Shown: one piece after another, positions 39,345 through 53,148 of the stretch
Position numbering within the stretch: position 1 is the first letter of the stretch
Layout: each line of letters starts with the position of its first letter
From: Limnoperna fortunei
Lineage: Eukaryota > Mollusca > Bivalvia > Mytilida > Modiolidae
NCBI GenBank assembly: GCA_944474755.1
Contig: OX104119.1
Span: forward strand, 4,885,075 to 4,949,074
DNA: 64,000 bases
Reading direction: 5' to 3'
The notes under the pieces: generated by a model
Told to the model about the DNA's origin: nothing
Seen by the model: the letters and a program-made list of their open reading frames with translations, nothing else
The model's database searches: none
Program-made: the position numbers and the translations under genes

Positions 39345-40645
39345 TCTTTGTATATCTCGGAGAGTTCAGTCTTGTTGTTGCATATGTATATCCCGGAGAG
39401 TTCAGTCTTGGTGTTGTCTGTGTATATCCCAGAGAGTTCAGTCTTGATGTTGCATATGTATATCCCGGAGAGTTCAGTCTTGGTGTTGTCTGTGTATATC
39501 CGGGAGAGTTCAGTCTTGGTGTTGCATATGTATATCCCGAAGAGTTCAGTCTTGGTGTTGTCTGTGTATATCCCGCAGAGTGCAGTCTTGGTGTTGCATA
39601 TGTATATCCCGGAGAGTTCAGTCTTGGTGTTGCATATGTATATCCCGGAGAATTCAGTCTTGGTGTTGTCTGTGTATATCCCGGAGAGTTCAGTCTTTGT
39701 GTTGTATATGTATATCCCGCAGAGTTCAGTCGTGGTGTTGCATATGTATATCCGGATTGTTCAGTCTTGGTGTTGTCTGTGCATATCCCGCAGAGTTCAG
39801 TCTTGGTGTTGTCTGTGTATATCCCGCAGAGTTCAGACTTACTGTTGTCTGTGTATATCCGGGAGAGTTCAGTCTTGGTAATGTCTGTGTATATCCGGGA
39901 GAGTTCAGTCTTGGTGTTGTCTGTGTATATCCCGGAGAGTTCAGACTTGGTGTTGCATATGTATCTCCCGGAGAGTTCAGTCTTGGTGTTGTCTGTGTAT
40001 ATCCCGGAGAGTTCAGTCTTGGTGTTGCATATGTATATCCCGCAGAGTTCAGTCTTGGTGTTGCATATGTATATCCCGGAGAGTTCAGTCTTGGTGTTGC
40101 ATATGTATATCCGGGAGAGTTCAGTCTTGGTGTTGTCTTTGTATATCCCGCAGCGTTCAGTCTTGGTGTTGCATATGTATATCCGGAATAGTTCAGACAT
40201 GGTGTTGCATATGTATATCCCGGAGAGTTCAGTCTTGGTGTTGTCTATGTATATCCCGCAGAGTTCAGTCTTGGTGTTGTATATGTATATCCCGGAGACT
40301 ACAGTCTTGGTGTTGCATATGTATATCCGGGAGAGTATAGTTTTGGTGTTGTCTGTGTATATTCCGCAGAGTTCAGTCTTGGTGTTGCATATGTATATCC
40401 GGGAGAGTTCAGTCTTGGTGTTGTCGGTGTATATCCGGGAGAGTTCTGTCTTGGTGTTGCATATGTATATCCCGAATAGTTCAGTCTTGGTGATGTCTGT
40501 GTATATCCTGCAGAGTTCAGTCTTGGTGTTGCATATGTATATCCCGCAGAGTTCAGTCTTGGTGTTGCATATGTATATCCCGGAGAGTTCAGTCTTGGTG
40601 TTGCATATGTATATCCGGGAGAGTTCAGTCTTGGTGTTGTCTTTG
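39345..40645 (+). repeat. 1,295-bp tandem duplication, right copy
   Basis: This is the downstream partner of 38050-39344. The GACTACAG landmark at 40297 appears again at 40801 (14 monomers on), at 42601 (50 monomers further) and at 46234. The end of this copy therefore overlaps another, shorter duplication of about 504 bp. Confidence 0.85.
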
Positions 40646-41339
40646 TATATCCCGCAGCGTTCAGTCTTGGTGTTGCATATGTATATCCGGGAGAGTTCAG
40701 ACATGGTGTTGCATATGTATATCCCGGAGAGTTCAGTCTTGGTGTTGTCTATGTATATCCCGCAGAGTTCAGTCTTGGTGTTGTATATGTATATCCCGGA
40801 GACTACAGTCTTGGTGTTGTCTGTGTATATCCCGGAGAGTTCAGTCATGGTGTTGTCTGTGTATATCCGGGAGAGTTCTGTCTTGGTGTTGCATATGTAT
40901 ATCCCGGAGAGTTCAGTCTTGGTGTTGTCTGTGTATATCTCGCAGAATTCAGTCTTGGTGTTGCATATGTATATCCGGGAGAGTATAGTTTTGGTGTTGT
41001 CTGTGTATATTCCGCAGAGTTCAGTCTTGGTGTTGCATATGTATATCCGGGAGAGTTCAGTCTTGGTGTTGCATATGTATATCCCGGAGAGTTCAGTCTT
41101 GGTGTTGTCTGTGTATATCCCGGAGAGTTCAGTCTTGTTGTTGCATATGTATATCCGGGAGAGTTCAGTCTTGGTGTTGTCTGTGTATATCCCGGAGAGT
41201 TCAGTCTTGGTGTTGTCTGTGTATATCCCGCAGAGTTCAGACTTGGTGTTTCATATGTATATCTGGGAGAGTTCAGTCTTGGTGTTGCATATGTATATCC
41301 GGGAGAGTTCAGTCTTGGTGTTACATATGTATATCCGGG

Positions 41340-44300
41340 AGAGTTCAGTCTTGGTGTTGCATATGTATATCCCGGAGAGTTCAGTCTTGGTGTTGCATAT
41401 GTATATCCCGGAGAGTTCATTCTTGGTGTTGAATATGTATATCACTGAGAGTTCAGTCTTGGTGTTGTCTGTGTATATCCCGCAGAGTTCAGTCTTGGTG
41501 TTGCATATGTATATCCCGGAGAGTTCAGTCTTGTTGTTGTCTGTGTATATCCGGAAGAGTTCAGTCTTGCTGTTGAATATGTATATCCCGGAAAGTTCAG
41601 TCTTGGTGTTGTCTGTGTATATCCGAGAGAGTTCAGTCTTGGTGTTGGCTGTGTATATCCCGGAGAGTTCAGTCTTGGTGTTGTCTGTGTATATCCCGGA
41701 GAGTTCAGTCTTGGTGTTGCATATGTATATCCCGGAGAGTTCAGTCTTGGTGTTGTCTGTGTATATCCCGCAGAGTTCAGTCTTGGTGTTGTCTGTGTAT
41801 ATCCCGGAGAGTTCAGTCTTGGTGTTGTCTGTGTATATCCCGGAGAGTTCAGTCTTGGTGTTGCATATGAATATCCCGGAGAGTTCAGTCTTGGTGTTGC
41901 ATATGTATATCCCGGAGAGTTTAGTCTTGGTATTGCCTATGTATATTCCGGAGAGTTCAGTCTTGGTGTTGCATATGTATATCCGGGAGAGTTCAGTCTT
42001 CGTGTTGTCTGCGTATATCCCGCAGAGTTCAGTCTTAGTGTTGTCTGTGTATATCCGGGAGAGTTCAGTGTTGGTGTAGTCTGTGTATATCCCGGAGAGT
42101 TCAGTCTTCGTAATGTCTGTGTATATCCGGGAGAGTTCAGTCTTGGTGTTGTCTGTGTATATCCCGGAGAGTTCAGTCTTGGTGTTACATATGTATATCC
42201 CAGAGAGTTCACTCTTGGTGTTGTCTGTGTATATTCCGCAGAGTTCAGTGTTGGTCTTGCATATGTATATCCCAGAGAGTTCAGTCTTGGTGTTGTCGGT
42301 GTATATCCGGGAGAGTTCTGTCTTGGTGTTGCATATGTATATCCCGGATAGTTCAGTCTTGGTGATGTCTGTGTATATCCTGCAGAGTTCAGTCTTGGTG
42401 TTGCATATGTATATCCGGGAGAGTTCAGTCTTGGTGTTGTCTTTGTATATCCCGCAGCGTTCAGTCTTGGTGTTGCATATGTATATCCGGGAGAGTTCAG
42501 ATATGGTGTTGCATATGTATATCCCGGAGAGTTCAGTCTTGGTGTTGTCTATGTATATCCCGCAGAGTTCAGTCTTGGTGTTGTATATGTATATCCCGGA
42601 GACTACAGTCTTGGTGTTGTCTGTGTATATCTCGGAGAGTTCAGTCATGGTGTTGTCTGTGTAAATCCGGGAGAGTTCTGTCTTGGTGTTGCATATGTAT
42701 ATCCCGGAGAGTTCAGTCTTGGTGTTGTCTGTGTATATCCCGCAGAATTCAGTCTTGCTGTTGCATATGTATATCCGGGAGAGTATAGTCTTGGTGTTGT
42801 CTGTGTTTATCCCGCAGAATTCAGTCTTGGTGTTGCATATGTATATCCCGGAGAGTATAGTTTTGGTGTTGTCTGTGTATAGCCCGCAGAGTTCAGTCTT
42901 GGTGTTGCATATGTATATCCGGGAGAGTTCAGTCTTGGTGTTGCATATGTATATCCCGGAGAGTTCAGTCTTGGTGTTGTCTGTGTATATCCCGGAGAGT
43001 TCAGTCTTGTTGTTGCATATGTATATCCGGGAGAGTTCAGTCTTGGTGTTGCATATGTATATCCCGGAGAGTTCAGTCTTGGTGTTGTCTGTGTATATCC
43101 CGCAGAATTCAGTCTTGGTGTTGCATATGTATATCCGGGAGAGTTCAGTCTTGGTGTTGCATATGTATATCCTGGAGAGATCAGTCTTGGTGTTGTCTGT
43201 GTATATCCCGGAGAGTTCAGTCTTGTTGTTGCATAAGTATATCCGGGAGAGTTCAGTCTTGGTGTTGTCTGTGTATATCCCGGAGAGTTCAGTCTTGGTG
43301 TTGTCTGTGTATATCCCGCAGTGTTCAGTCTTGGTGTAGCATATGTATATCCGCGAGAGTTCAGTCTTGGTGTTGCGTATGTATATCCGGGAGAGTTCAG
43401 TCTTGGTGTTACATATGTATATCCGGGAGAGTTCAGTCTTGGTGTTGCATATGTATATCCCGGAGAGTTCAGTCTTGGTGTTGCATATGTATATCCCGGA
43501 GAGTTCAGTCTTGGTGTTGCATATGTATATCCCGGAGAGTTCAGTCTTGGTGTTGTCTGTGTATATCCCGCAGAGTTCAGTCTTGGTGTTGCATATGTAT
43601 ATCCGGGAGAGTTCAGTCTTGTTGTTGTCTGTGTATATCCGGAAGAGTTCAGTCTTGCTGTTGAATATGTATATCCCGGAGAGTTCAGTCTTGGTGTTGT
43701 CTGTGTATATCCGGGAGAGTTCAGTCTTGGTGTTGGCTGTGTATATCCCGGAGAGTTCAGTCTTGGTGTTGTCTGTGTATATCCCGGAGAGTTCAGACTT
43801 GGTGTTGCATATGTATATCCCGGAGAGTTCAGTCTTGGTGTTGTCTGTGTATATCTCGCAGAGTTCAGTCTTGGTGTTGCATATGTATATCCCGGAGAGT
43901 TCAGTCTTGGTGTTGTCTGTGTATATCCTGGAGAGTTCAGTCTTGGTGTTGCATATGTATATCCCGAGAGTTCAGTCTTGGTGTTGCATATGTATATCCC
44001 GGAGAGTTCAGTCTTGGTATTGCCTACGTATATTCCGGAGAGTTCAGTCTTGGTGTTGCATATGTATATCCGGGAGAGTTCAGTCTTGGTGTTGTCTGTG
44101 TATATCCAGGAGAGTTCAGTCTTGGTGTTGTCTGTGTATATCCGGGAGAGTTCAGTCTTGGTGCTGCATATGTATATCCCGAAGAGTTCAGTCTTGGTGT
44201 TGCATATGTATATCCCGGAGAGTTCAGTCTTGGTGTTGTCTGTGTATATCCCGGAGAGTTCCGTCTTGGTGTTGCATATTTATATCCCGGAGAGTTCAGT

Positions 44301-44972
44301 CTTGGTATTGTCTGTGTATATCCCGCAGAGTTCAGTCTTGGTGTTGCATATGTATATCCGGGAGAGTTCAGTCTTGGTGTTGCATATGTTTATCCCAGAG
44401 AGTTCAGTCTTGGTGTTGTCTGTGTATATCCCGCAGAGTTCAGTCTTGGTGTTGCATATGTATATCCCGGAAAGTTCAGTTTTGGTGTTGTCTGTGTATA
44501 TCCCGCAGAGTTCAGTCTTGAAGTTGTCTGTGTATATCCCGCACAGTTCAGTCTTAGTGTTGTCTGTATATCCGGGAGAGTTCAGTCTTGGTGTAGTCTG
44601 TGTATATCCCGGAGAGTTCAGTCTTCGTAATGTCTGTGTATATCCCGGAGAGTTCCGTCTTGGTGTTGCATATTTATATCCCGGAGAGTTCAGTCTTGGT
44701 GTTGTCTGTGTATATCCCGCAGAGTTCAGTCTTGGTGTTGCATATGTATATCCGGGAGAGTTCAGTCTTGGTGTTGTCTGTGTATATCCGGGAGAGTTCA
44801 GTCTTGGTGCTGCATATGTATATCCCGAAGAGTTCAGTCTTGGTGTTGTCTATGTATATCCCAGAGAGTTCAGTCTTGGTGTTGTCTGTGTATATCCCGG
44901 AGAGTTCCGTCTTGGTGTTGCATATTTATATCCCGGAGAGTTCAGTCTTGGTGTTGTCTGTGTATATCCCGC
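41340..44972 (+). repeat. 3,633-bp tandem duplication, left copy
   Basis: This is a 101-monomer segment (101 x 36 - 3). A 35-bp unit at 43935-43969 and a 34-bp unit at 44546-44579 account for the -3. It matches 44973-48605 at a constant offset. Differences I noticed are GTCTGCG near 42011 versus GTCTGTG, GTGTAAATCC near 42664 versus GTGTATATCC, and a two-base change near 43802/47435. The left limit is placed where the offset match fails at about 41.33 kb. Confidence 0.9.
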
Positions 44973-47900
44973 AGAGTTCAGTCTTGGTGTTGCATATGTA
45001 TATCCCGGAGAGTTCAGTCTTGGTGTTGCATATGTATATCCCGGAGAGTTCATTCTTGGTGTTGAATATGTATATCACTGAGAGTTCAGTCTTGGTGTTG
45101 TCTGTGTATATCCCGCAGAGTTCAGTCTTGGTGTTGCATATGTATATCCCGGAGAGTTCAGTCTTGTTGTTGTCTGTGTATATCCGGAAGAGTTCAGTCT
45201 TGCTGTTGAATATGTATATCCCGGAAAGTTCAGTCTTGGTGTTGTCTGTGTATATCCGAGAGAGTTCAGTCTTGGTGTTGGCTGTGTATATCCCGGAGAG
45301 TTCAGTCTTGGTGTTGTCTGTGTATATCCCGGAGAGTTCAGTCTTGGTGTTGCATATGTATATCCCGGAGAGTTCAGTCTTGGTGTTGTCTGTGTATATC
45401 CCGCAGAGTTCAGTCTTGGTGTTGTCTGTGTATATCCCGGAGAGTTCAGTCTTGGTGTTGTCTGTGTATATCCCGGAGAGTTCAGTCTTGGTGTTGCATA
45501 TGAATATCCCGGAGAGTTCAGTCTTGGTGTTGCATATGTATATCCCGGAGAGTTTAGTCTTGGTATTGCCTATGTATATTCCGGAGAGTTCAGTCTTGGT
45601 GTTGCATATGTATATCCGGGAGAGTTCAGTCTTCGTGTTGTCTGTGTATATCCCGCAGAGTTCAGTCTTAGTGTTGTCTGTGTATATCCGGGAGAGTTCA
45701 GTGTTGGTGTAGTCTGTGTATATCCCGGAGAGTTCAGTCTTCGTAATGTCTGTGTATATCCGGGAGAGTTCAGTCTTGGTGTTGTCTGTGTATATCCCGG
45801 AGAGTTCAGTCTTGGTGTTACATATGTATATCCCAGAGAGTTCACTCTTGGTGTTGTCTGTGTATATTCCGCAGAGTTCAGTGTTGGTCTTGCATATGTA
45901 TATCCCAGAGAGTTCAGTCTTGGTGTTGTCGGTGTATATCCGGGAGAGTTCTGTCTTGGTGTTGCATATGTATATCCCGGATAGTTCAGTCTTGGTGATG
46001 TCTGTGTATATCCTGCAGAGTTCAGTCTTGGTGTTGCATATGTATATCCGGGAGAGTTCAGTCTTGGTGTTGTCTTTGTATATCCCGCAGCGTTCAGTCT
46101 TGGTGTTGCATATGTATATCCGGGAGAGTTCAGATATGGTGTTGCATATGTATATCCCGGAGAGTTCAGTCTTGGTGTTGTCTATGTATATCCCGCAGAG
46201 TTCAGTCTTGGTGTTGTATATGTATATCCCGGAGACTACAGTCTTGGTGTTGTCTGTGTATATCTCGGAGAGTTCAGTCATGGTGTTGTCTGTGTATATC
46301 CGGGAGAGTTCTGTCTTGGTGTTGCATATGTATATCCCGGAGAGTTCAGTCTTGGTGTTGTCTGTGTATATCCCGCAGAATTCAGTCTTGCTGTTGCATA
46401 TGTATATCCGGGAGAGTATAGTCTTGGTGTTGTCTGTGTTTATCCCGCAGAATTCAGTCTTGGTGTTGCATATGTATATCCCGGAGAGTATAGTTTTGGT
46501 GTTGTCTGTGTATAGCCCGCAGAGTTCAGTCTTGGTGTTGCATATGTATATCCGGGAGAGTTCAGTCTTGGTGTTGCATATGTATATCCCGGAGAGTTCA
46601 GTCTTGGTGTTGTCTGTGTATATCCCGGAGAGTTCAGTCTTGTTGTTGCATATGTATATCCGGGAGAGTTCAGTCTTGGTGTTGCATATGTATATCCCGG
46701 AGAGTTCAGTCTTGGTGTTGTCTGTGTATATCCCGCAGAATTCAGTCTTGGTGTTGCATATGTATATCCGGGAGAGTTCAGTCTTGGTGTTGCATATGTA
46801 TATCCTGGAGAGATCAGTCTTGGTGTTGTCTGTGTATATCCCGGAGAGTTCAGTCTTGTTGTTGCATAAGTATATCCGGGAGAGTTCAGTCTTGGTGTTG
46901 TCTGTGTATATCCCGGAGAGTTCAGTCTTGGTGTTGTCTGTGTATATCCCGCAGTGTTCAGTCTTGGTGTAGCATATGTATATCCGCGAGAGTTCAGTCT
47001 TGGTGTTGCGTATGTATATCCGGGAGAGTTCAGTCTTGGTGTTACATATGTATATCCGGGAGAGTTCAGTCTTGGTGTTGCATATGTATATCCCGGAGAG
47101 TTCAGTCTTGGTGTTGCATATGTATATCCCGGAGAGTTCAGTCTTGGTGTTGCATATGTATATCCCGGAGAGTTCAGTCTTGGTGTTGTCTGTGTATATC
47201 CCGCAGAGTTCAGTCTTGGTGTTGCATATGTATATCCGGGAGAGTTCAGTCTTGTTGTTGTCTGTGTATATCCGGAAGAGTTCAGTCTTGCTGTTGAATA
47301 TGTATATCCCGGAGAGTTCAGTCTTGGTGTTGTCTGTGTATATCCGGGAGAGTTCAGTCTTGGTGTTGGCTGTGTATATCCCGGAGAGTTCAGTCTTGGT
47401 GTTGTCTGTGTATATCCCGGAGAGTTCAGACTTGTCGTTGCATATGTATATCCCGGAGAGTTCAGTCTTGGTGTTGTCTGTGTATATCTCGCAGAGTTCA
47501 GTCTTGGTGTTGCATATGTATATCCCGGAGAGTTCAGTCTTGGTGTTGTCTGTGTATATCCTGGAGAGTTCAGTCTTGGTGTTGCATATGTATATCCCGA
47601 GAGTTCAGTCTTGGTGTTGCATATGTATATCCCGGAGAGTTCAGTCTTGGTATTGCCTACGTATATTCCGGAGAGTTCAGTCTTGGTGTTGCATATGTAT
47701 ATCCGGGAGAGTTCAGTCTTGGTGTTGTCTGTGTATATCCAGGAGAGTTCAGTCTTGGTGTTGTCTGTGTATATCCGGGAGAGTTCAGTCTTGGTGCTGC
47801 ATATGTATATCCCGAAGAGTTCAGTCTTGGTGTTGCATATGTATATCCCGGAGAGTTCAGTCTTGGTGTTGTCTGTGTATATCCCGGAGAGTTCCGTCTT

Positions 47901-48605
47901 GGTGTTGCATATTTATATCCCGGAGAGTTCAGTCTTGGTATTGTCTGTGTATATCCCGCAGAGTTCAGTCTTGGTGTTGCATATGTATATCCGGGAGAGT
48001 TCAGTCTTGGTGTTGCATATGTTTATCCCAGAGAGTTCAGTCTTGGTGTTGTCTGTGTATATCCCGCAGAGTTCAGTCTTGGTGTTGCATATGTATATCC
48101 CGGAAAGTTCAGTTTTGGTGTTGTCTGTGTATATCCCGCAGAGTTCAGTCTTGAAGTTGTCTGTGTATATCCCGCACAGTTCAGTCTTAGTGTTGTCTGT
48201 ATATCCGGGAGAGTTCAGTCTTGGTGTAGTCTGTGTATATCCCGGAGAGTTCAGTCTTCGTAATGTCTGTGTATATCCCGGAGAGTTCCGTCTTGGTGTT
48301 GCATATTTATATCCCGGAGAGTTCAGTCTTGGTGTTGTCTGTGTATATCCCGCAGAGTTCAGTCTTGGTGTTGCATATGTATATCCGGGAGAGTTCAGTC
48401 TTGGTGTTGTCTGTGTATATCCGGGAGAGTTCAGTCTTGGTGCTGCATATGTATATCCCGAAGAGTTCAGTCTTGGTGTTGTCTATGTATATCCCAGAGA
48501 GTTCAGTCTTGGTGTTGTCTGTGTATATCCCGGAGAGTTCCGTCTTGGTGTTGCATATTTATATCCCGGAGAGTTCAGTCTTGGTGTTGTCTGTGTATAT
48601 CCCGC
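44973..48605 (+). repeat. 3,633-bp tandem duplication, right copy
   Basis: This copy lies immediately downstream of its twin, with odd-length units at 47568-47602 (35 bp) and 48179-48212 (34 bp). Its last part starts a further short repeat: the segment beginning near 48233 recurs near 49025, 792 bp (22 monomers) away. Confidence 0.9.
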
Positions 48606-51600
48606 AGAGTTCAGTCTTGGTGTTGCATATGTATATCCGGGAGAGTTCAGTCTTGGTGTTGCATATGTTTATCCCAGAGAGTTCAGTCTTGGTGTTGTCT
48701 GTGTATATCCCGGAGAGTTCAATCTTAGTGTTGTCTGTGTATATCCCGCAGAGTTCAGTCTTGGTGTTGCATATGTATATCCCGGAGAGTTCAGTCTTGG
48801 TGTTGCATATGTATATCCCGGAGAGTTCAGTCTTGGTGTTGTCTGTGTATATCCCGCAGAGTTCAGTCTTGGTGTTGCATATGTATATCCCGGAAAGTTC
48901 AGTTTTGGTGTTGTCTGTGTATATCCCGCATAGTTCAGTCTTGAAGTTGTCTGTGTATATCCCGCACAGTTCAGTCTTAGTGTTGTCTGTGTATATCCGG
49001 GAGAGTTCAGTCTTGGTGTAGTCTGTGTATATCCCGGAGAGTTCAGTCTTCGTAATGTCTGTGTATATCCCGGAGAGTTCCGTCTTGGTGTTGCATATTT
49101 ATATCCCGGAGAGTTCAGTCTTGGTGTTGTCTGTGTATATCCCGCAGAGTTCAGTCTTGGTGTTGCATATGTATATCCGGGAGAGTTCAGTCTTGGCGTT
49201 GCATATGTATATCCCAGAGAGTTCAGTCTTGGTGTTGTCTGTGTATATCCCGCAGAGTTCAGTCTTGGTGTTGTCTATGTATATCCCAGAGAGTTCAGTC
49301 TTGGTGTTGTCTGTGTATATCCGGGAGAGTTCTGTCTTGGTGTTGCATATGTATATCCCGGAGAGTTCAGTCTTGGTGATGTCTGTGTATATCCCGCAGA
49401 GTTCAGTCTTGGTGTTGCATATGTATATCCCGGAGAGTTCAGTCTTGGGGTTGTCTTTGTATATCCCGCAGCGTTCAGTCTTGGTGTTGCATATGTATAT
49501 CCGGGAGAGTTCAGACATGGTGTTGCATATGTATATCCCGGAGAGTGCAGTCTTGGTGTTGTCTATGTATATCCCGCAGAGTTCAGTCTTGGTGGTGTAT
49601 ATGTATATCCCGGAGACTACATTCTTGGTGTTGTCTGTGTATATCCCGGAGAGTTCAGTCATGGTGTTGTCTGTGTATATCCGGGAGAGTTCTGTCTTGG
49701 TGTTGCATATGTTTATCCCGGAGAGTTCAGTCTTGGTGTTGTCTGTGTATATCATGCAGAATTCAGTCTTGGTGTTGCATATGTATATCCTTGAGAGTAT
49801 AGTCTTGGTGTTGTCTGTGTATATCCCGCAGAGTTCAGTCTTGGTGTTGCATATGTATATCCGGGAGAGTTCAGTCTTGGTGTTGCATATGTATATCCCG
49901 GAGAGTTCAGTCTTGGTGTTGCATATGTATATCCCGGAGAGTTCAGTCTTGGTGTTGTCTGTGTATATCCCGGAGAGTTCAGTCTTGTTGTTGCATATGT
50001 ATATCCGGGAGAGTTCAGTCTTGGTGTTGTCTGTGTATATCCCGGAGAGTTCAGTCTTGGTGTTGTCTGTGTATATCCTGCAGAGTTCAGTCTTGGTGTT
50101 GCATATGTATATCCGGGAGAGTTCAGTCTTGGTGTTGCATATGTATATCCGGGAGAGTTCAGTCTTGGTGTTACATATGTATATCCGTGAGAGTTCAGTC
50201 TTGGTGTTGCATATGTATATCCCGGAGAGTTCAGTCTTGGTGTTGCATATGTATATCCCGGAGTGTTCAGTCTTGGTTATGCATATGTATATCCCAGAGA
50301 GTTCAGTCTTTGGTGTTGCATATGTATATCCCGGAGAGTTCAGTCTTGGTGTTATCTGTGTATATCCCGCAGAGTTCAGTCTTGGTGTTGTCTGTGTATA
50401 TCCCGGAGAGTTTAGCCTTGGTGTTGTCTATGTATATCCCGCAGAGTTCAGTCTTGGTGTTGCATATGTATATCCCGGGGAGTTCAGTCTTGGTGTTGTC
50501 TGTGTATATCCCGGAGAGTTCAGTCTTGGTGTTGTCTGTGTATATCCCGCAGAGTTCAGTCTTGGTGTTGTCTGTGTATATCCGGGAGTGTTCAGTCTTA
50601 GTGTAGTCTGTGTATATCCCGGAGAGTTCAGTCTTGGTGTTGTCTGTGTATACCCGGGAGAGTTCAGTCTTGGTGCTGCATATGTATATCCCGGAGAGTT
50701 CAGTCTTGGTGTTGTCTGTGTATATCCCGGAGAGTTCAGTCTTGGTGTTGCATATGTATATCACGGAGAGTTCAGTCTTGGTGTTGTCTCTGTATATCCC
50801 GGAGAGTTCAGTCTTGGTGTTGCATATGTATATTCCGGAGAGTTCAGTCTTGGTGTTGCATATGTATATCCCGGAGTGTTCAGACTTGGTGTTGTCTGTG
50901 TATATCCCGGAGAGTTCAGTCTTGGTGTTGTCTATGTATATCCCGCAGAGTTCAGTCTTGGTGTTATATATGTATATCCCGGAGAGTTCAGTCTTTGTGT
51001 TGTCTGTGTATATCCCGCAGAGTTCAGTCTTTGTGTCGCATATGTATATCCCGGTTAGTTCAGTCTTGGTGTTGTCTGTGTTTATCCGGGAGAGTTCAGT
51101 CTTGGTTTTTCATATGTATATCCCGGAGAGTTCAGTCTTTGTGTTGTCTGTGTATATCCCTCAGAGTTCAGTCTTGGTGTTGCATATTTATATCCCGGAG
51201 ACTACATTCTTGGTGTTGTCTGTGTATATCCCGGAGAGTTCAGTCATGGTGTTGTCTGTGTATATCCGGGAGAGTTCTGTCTTGGTGTTGCATATGTATA
51301 TCCCGGAGAGTTCAGTCTTGGTGTTGTCTGTGTATATCCCGCAGAATTCAGTCTTGGTGTTGCATATGTATATCCGGGAGAGTATAGTCTTGGTGTTGTC
51401 TGTGTATATCCCGCAGAGTCCAGTCTTGGTGTTGCATATATATATACGGGAGAGTTCAGTCTTGGTGTTGCATATGTATATCCCGGAGAGTTCAGTCTTG
51501 GTGTTGCATATGTATATCCCGGAGAGTTCAGTCTTGGTGTTGTCTGCGTATATCCCGGAGAGTTCAGTCTTGTTGTTGCATAAGTATATCCGGGAGAGTT

Positions 51601-52049
51601 CAGTCTTGGTGTTGTCTGTGTATATCCCGCAGAGTTCAGTCTTGGTGTTGCATATGTATATCCGGGAGAGTTCAGTCTTGGTGTTGCATATGTATATCCG
51701 GGAGAGTTCAGTCTTGGTGTTACATATGTATATCCGAGAGATTTCAGTCTTGGTGTTGCATATGTATATCCCGGAGAGTTCAGTCTTGGTGTTGCATATG
51801 TATATCCCGGAGAGTTCAGTCTTGGTTATGCATATGTATATCCCTTAGAGTTCAGTCTTTGGTGTTGCATATGTATATCCCGGAGAGTTCAGTCTTGGTG
51901 TTATCTGTGTATATCCCGCAGAGTTCAGTCTTGGTGTTGTCTGTGTATATCCCGGAGAGTTAAGTCTTGGTGTTGTCTATGTATATCCCGCAGAGTTCAG
52001 TCTTCGTGTTGCATATGTATATCCCGGAGAGTTCAGTCTTGGTGTTGTC
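48606..52049 (+). repeat. Transition block with 1,585/1,549-bp partial duplication
   Basis: The GACTACATTC unit at 49615 recurs at 51200 (offset 1,585 = 44 x 36 + 1). The 37-bp unit at 50301-50337 recurs at 51850-51886 (offset 1,549 = 43 x 36 + 1). The downstream copy has therefore lost one monomer and ends near 51.96 kb. The extra base in the 37-bp unit is a third T in CAGTCTTTGG. The part around 49.3-49.8 kb resembles 42.3-42.85 kb. Confidence 0.78.
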
Positions 52050-52174
52050 TGTGTATATCCCGGAGAGTTCAGTCTTGGTGTTGCATATGTATATCCCGGA
52101 GAGTTCAGTCTTGGTGTTGTCTGTGTATATCCCGCAGAGTTCAGTCTTGGTGTTGCATATGTATATCCCGGAGA

Positions 52175-52210
52175 GTTCAGTCTTGGTGTTGCATATGTAT
52201 ATCCCGGAGA
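52175..52210 (+). repeat. Reference monomer, type B (CATATG switch)
   Basis: This is a clean example of the type B monomer. Positions 18-23 are CATATG, a palindrome and NdeI recognition site, so the unit reads TTGCATATGTATATCC. It ends CCCGGAGA. A common subtype ends CCGGGAGA (for example 1297-1332). Intermediate forms such as GTCTATG, GCCTATG, GTATATG and ACATATG also occur, consistent with point mutation or exchange between the two families. Confidence 0.97.
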
Positions 52211-53110
52211 GTTCAGTCTTGGTGTTGCATATGTATATCCCGGAGAGTTCAGTCTTGGTGTTGCATATGTATATCCCGGAGAGTTCAGTCTTGGTATTGC
52301 CTATGTATATTCCGGAGAGTTCAGTCTTGGTGTTGCATATGTATATCCGGGAGAGTTCAGTCTTGGTGTTGTCTGTGTATATCCAGGAGAGTTCAGTCTT
52401 GGTGTTGTCTGTATATATCCGGGAGAGTTCAGTCTTGGTGCTGCATATGTATATCCGGAAGAGTTCAGTCTTGGTGTTGCATATGTATATCCCGGAGAGT
52501 TCAGTCTTCGTGTTGCATATGTTTATCCCGGAGAGTTCAGTTTTGGTGTTGTCTCTGTATATCCCGGAGAGTTCAGTCTTGGTGTTGCATATGTATATTC
52601 CGGAGAGTTCAGTCTTGGTGTTGCATATGTATATCCCGGAGTGTTCAGTCTTGGTGTTGTCTGTGTATATCCCGGAGAGTTCAGTCTTGGTGTTGTCTAT
52701 GTATATCCCGCAGAGTTCAGTCTTGGTGTTATATATGTATATCCCGGAGAGTTCAGTCTTGGTGTTGTCTGTGTATATCCCGCAGAGTTCAGTCTTTGTG
52801 TCGCATATGTATATCCCGGTTAGTTCAGTCTTGGTGTTGTCTGTGTTTATCCGGGAGAGTTCAGTCTTGGTGTTGCATATGTATATCCCGGAGAGTTCAG
52901 TCTTGGTGTTGCATATGTATATCCCGGAGAGTTCAGTCTTGGTGTTGTCTATGTATATCCCGGAGAGTTCTGTCTTGGTGTTGTCTGTGTATATCCCGGA
53001 GAGTTCAGTCTTGGTGTTGTCTGTGTATATCCCGGAGAGTTCAGTCTTGGTGTTGTCTGTGTATATCCCGGAGAGTTCAGTCTTGGTGTTGCATATATAT
53101 ATCCCGGAGA

Positions 53111-53148
53111 GTTCAGTCATTGTGTTGTCTTTGTGTATATCCCGGAGA
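53111..53148 (+). repeat. 38-bp monomer, landmark
   Basis: The unit reads GTCATTGTGTTGTCTTTGTG with two extra T bases after the switch. The same unit lies at 54229-54266, 56210-56247 and 57328-57365. The spacings are 1,118, 1,981 and 1,118 bp, which proves the nesting of 1,118-bp copies in the 3,099-bp repeat. Confidence 0.92.
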
